Assembly: GCA_937944945.1 (NCBI GenBank)
Contig: CALEBD010000136.1
Location: 1-21,532 of the forward strand
Reading direction: 5' to 3'
DNA: 21,532 bases
Source of the DNA: an uncultured Clostridium sp.
Lineage (GTDB): Bacteria > Bacillota > Clostridia > Peptostreptococcales > Peptostreptococcaceae
Under the pieces are notes generated by a model, which ran no database searches, was not told where the DNA came from, and saw nothing but the letters and a program-made list of their open reading frames with translations. The translations under genes and the position numbers were made by a program. Numbering within the stretch: position 1 is the first letter of the stretch; each line of letters starts with the position of its first letter. Below, piece by piece: positions 20,080 to 21,532 of this stretch.

Positions 20080-20625
20080 TTAATCCTCCTCTTTCTTGGC
20101 CTTCTTTTTCTTCTTATCCTTTGAAGCCTTCTTTTCTACCTTTTTCACCTTTACAGGCTCCTCTTTCCTCTTAAATGGAATAACTGGTTTTTCTTTTGCC
20201 AAATTTTCAGCATACTTCTTTCCTTCCACTTCTGCCTTTTCCTTAGACATAGTTTTCAGAAGAGTACGCATCTTCTGACGATACTTCTTTTTCTGATCAG
20301 AAGTCATTTCCTTGCCATCAACCTTCGGGTAGTCATAAGCATTAGGAGTGCTAGTTACCTTCTCTTTCTTGGGATGAACTTCTGGCTTTTTACTCTTACG
20401 CTTTTCGTGTCTCTCAATTGCCTTCTCCTCATTCAATTCACGAGCCTTTTTGTTTCCCAGGTTAATGATATCAATCCAAGCCTGGATTTTCTTACCATGT
20501 TTCTTGTGGCCTGTCCAATCTTTTTTAGGATCAAGATTGTTCTCTTCCATATAGGCCAGCATTTCCTTCTGAGCCTTGCGTGCTTTACGAGCAGCCAGGT
20601 CATTCTTACTAACTTCTTTTGCCAT
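20080..20625 (-). CDS. Lysine-rich protein, relative of 17311-17760
   Basis: A 181-residue, extremely basic protein (about a third Lys/Arg) with an N-terminal helical part (WTGHKKHGKKIQAWIDIINL), a motif YDYPKVD (97-103) ... KKKYRQKMR (112-120), and a Lys-rich tail ending KKAKKEED. The motif resembles that of 17311-17760 with a 3-residue insertion. Nucleoid-like or RNA-binding function is inferred from charge. It is the last gene before a terminator. Confidence 0.86.
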   Translation of the reverse strand: MAKEVSKNDLAARKARKAQKEMLAYMEENNLDPKKDWTGHKKHGKKIQAWIDIINLGNKKARELNEEKAIERHEKRKSKKPEVHPKKEKVTSTPNAYDYPKVDGKEMTSDQKKKYRQKMRTLLKTMSKEKAEVEGKKYAENLAKEKPVIPFKRKEEPVKVKKVEKKASKDKKKKKAKKEED

Positions 20626-20669
20626 TGTAGTTGAGTTGATTAAAATGAGTTTTGATTACCTTTACATGA

Positions 20670-21050
20670 TTATAGTTTAGTCAAGGAGTTTTTGGTTTGC
20701 ACTTCCTTTACCTCTGAGATAATTATTTCTCTCTTTTGTAAACTAGCCATTAATTTAAGGTGAACAATGGCATCCTCTTGAGATATGTTGGTATATACTA
20801 TCCTGAATCTATCACTAGTGTTCTTATCTTCAAAGGTTATAGTTATTATATTACCATTTGTGAGATCTCCTATCCTCTTCACTAGTGACTTCACCTTGCC
20901 TAATTTTAAGGTTCTATCCTTTATTAAGGCTTGCTTTTTTCCAGGTGATAATCCTGGTATTGATAACCTTATATCTATATCCTGAATTAACTTACTCAGG
21001 TCCTTTATACGATAGATCAGCCCCTTTACTGACGAGTTAAATTGTCCCAT
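20670..21050 (-). CDS. Hypothetical protein
   Basis: A 126-residue basic protein: a helical first half (KGLIYRIKDLSKLIQDIDIR) and a beta-rich second half (GNIITITFEDKNTSDRFRIV) followed by a helix (EDAIVHLKLMASLQKRE). No family recognised. Its start overlaps the end of the upstream gene by 25 bases. Confidence 0.84.
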   Translation of the reverse strand: MGQFNSSVKGLIYRIKDLSKLIQDIDIRLSIPGLSPGKKQALIKDRTLKLGKVKSLVKRIGDLTNGNIITITFEDKNTSDRFRIVYTNISQEDAIVHLKLMASLQKREIIISEVKEVQTKNSLTKL

Positions 21051-21244
21051 TTTGGTTTTTGAATAGAGGTATCACTTCCTATTTTCTGGGCATATATTTC
21101 AATCAAATGCAATGTTCTAGAGATAATATATTCCGCCATCATTCTATTTTCTTCTGAAAGATCTTTTTCTTCCTCGAGTAACAGCTGGTATGATTGCAAT
21201 TGATTACATAATGCCAGGTATATAATATCGTCGTCTTCTTGCAT
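21026..21244 (-). CDS. Hypothetical acidic helical protein
   Basis: A 72-residue acidic, fully helical protein (LLLEEEKDLSEENRMMAEYI), probably a helical hairpin. It starts about 18 bases after the hairpin terminator of the upstream gene, with no host-type promoter visible. No family recognised. Confidence 0.8.
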   Translation of the reverse strand: MQEDDDIIYLALCNQLQSYQLLLEEEKDLSEENRMMAEYIISRTLHLIEIYAQKIGSDTSIQKPKWDNLTRQ

Positions 21245-21261
21245 ATATTTCTATACAAAAT

Positions 21262-21297
21262 GGGGAGGTTCACCCAGGCTACTTGGATGACCTCCCC
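21262..21297 (-). terminator. Terminator after the right-edge gene
   Basis: GGGGAGGT pairs exactly with ACCTCCCC, with an inner CCA/TGG-type pairing in the loop. The minus strand continues ATTTTGTATAG. It starts 47 bases after the stop codon of the partial gene. Confidence 0.7.
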
Positions 21298-21344
21298 TGC
21301 ATGACTCAAAAACTGAAGTCAGAATCGGTTATTTGGCATAAAGC

Positions 21345-21532
21345 CTACTCCTCATCTTCATCATCCTCATCGTCCACGATTTCCTCGGCTTCCTTGCCTT
21401 TCTTACCCATACCGGGCATCTTCGGAACAAGGTTCCCGTGCTCCTTCTTGGACTTAACCGATACGCCAGGGATGGTCTCATTCGAGACAGCAATTACCTT
21501 ACCATCCTTATCGGTTACTACCGACGTAATGA
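21345..21532 (-). CDS. Partial protein with acidic C-terminal tail
   Basis: The last 62 codons of a gene entering from the right edge, ending in TAG. Visible part: a beta-rich stretch (ITSVVTDKDGKVIAVSNETI), a Lys/Gly-rich linker (GNLVPKMPGMGKKGKEAEE) and a strongly acidic tail (VDDEDDEDEE). An acidic tail after a flexible linker is typical of phage single-stranded DNA-binding proteins, but the folded domain is outside the window, so this is only a suggestion. The G+C content is visibly higher than that of its neighbours and the codons look selected, which suggests high expression. Confidence 0.75.
   Translation of the reverse strand, partial: ITSVVTDKDGKVIAVSNETIPGVSVKSKKEHGNLVPKMPGMGKKGKEAEEIVDDEDDEDEE

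Noticed and set aside
1..21532. Alternative genetic code (TAG or TGA read as amino acid), as in some gut phages.
   Set aside because: Standard-code genes are full length, abut correctly, and use TAA, TGA and TAG as stops right before neighbouring genes or terminators.
1..21532. CRISPR array, insertion sequence, integrase or canonical tRNA.
   Set aside because: No regularly spaced repeats with unique spacers, no transposase or recombinase frame, and no segment with a complete cloverleaf including a GTTC-type T arm was found.

Overview
The window looks like part of the genome of a tailed double-stranded DNA phage (Caudoviricetes), or a closely related prophage or metagenomic contig, that infects a Bacteroidales host. 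Three observations support this. (1) A large terminase and a portal gene lie side by side. (2) The genes are dense, short, mostly unrecognised and AT-rich, with start/stop overlaps throughout. (3) At least nine intergenic gaps carry a perfect Bacteroidetes-type promoter, TTTG-N20-TAnnTTTG, always with a spacing of exactly 20. Nothing supports a more precise taxonomic name. The terminase (498 aa) and portal (494 aa) are shorter than I would expect for the crAss-like group.

Layout. Bases 1-5110 are on the minus strand: a C5-cytosine DNA methyltransferase, then a leader rich in perfect hairpins, an inner-membrane-anchored protein, terminase large subunit, portal and the start of another head-region gene that runs off the left edge. 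Bases 5190-6965 are a compact plus-strand operon of six small genes, three of them membrane proteins, ending in a hairpin terminator. Bases 7289-21532 are again on the minus strand: about 35 small genes in operons separated by host-type promoters and hairpin terminators. Recognisable there are a KTSC-domain protein, a small lipoprotein, a helix-turn-helix protein that might be a terminase small subunit, two lysine-rich proteins sharing a C-terminal motif, a cysteine-rich protein and several membrane proteins. The rest are hypothetical. A partial gene with a very acidic C-terminus enters from the right edge.

The most unusual stretch is 7880-10370, which holds only two small genes in about 2.5 kb. 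It is packed with GGCC palindromes, five GGTACC-centred palindromes, nested inverted repeats, two strongly G-skewed patches, and a near-consensus promoter that fires into about 780 bases without a gene. It could be a replication or partition region, a protein-binding array, or the template of a long structured RNA. A second notable site is the leader at 3940-4074. There a hairpin loop can pair with the Shine-Dalgarno region of a 10-codon upstream reading frame that is coupled to the gene ahead of the terminase.

How the genes work together: methyltransferase, terminase and portal belong to DNA modification, packaging and head assembly. The many small leftward genes with host promoters look like early/accessory host-takeover genes. 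All functions beyond the named families are inference from sequence by eye. No database search was run.
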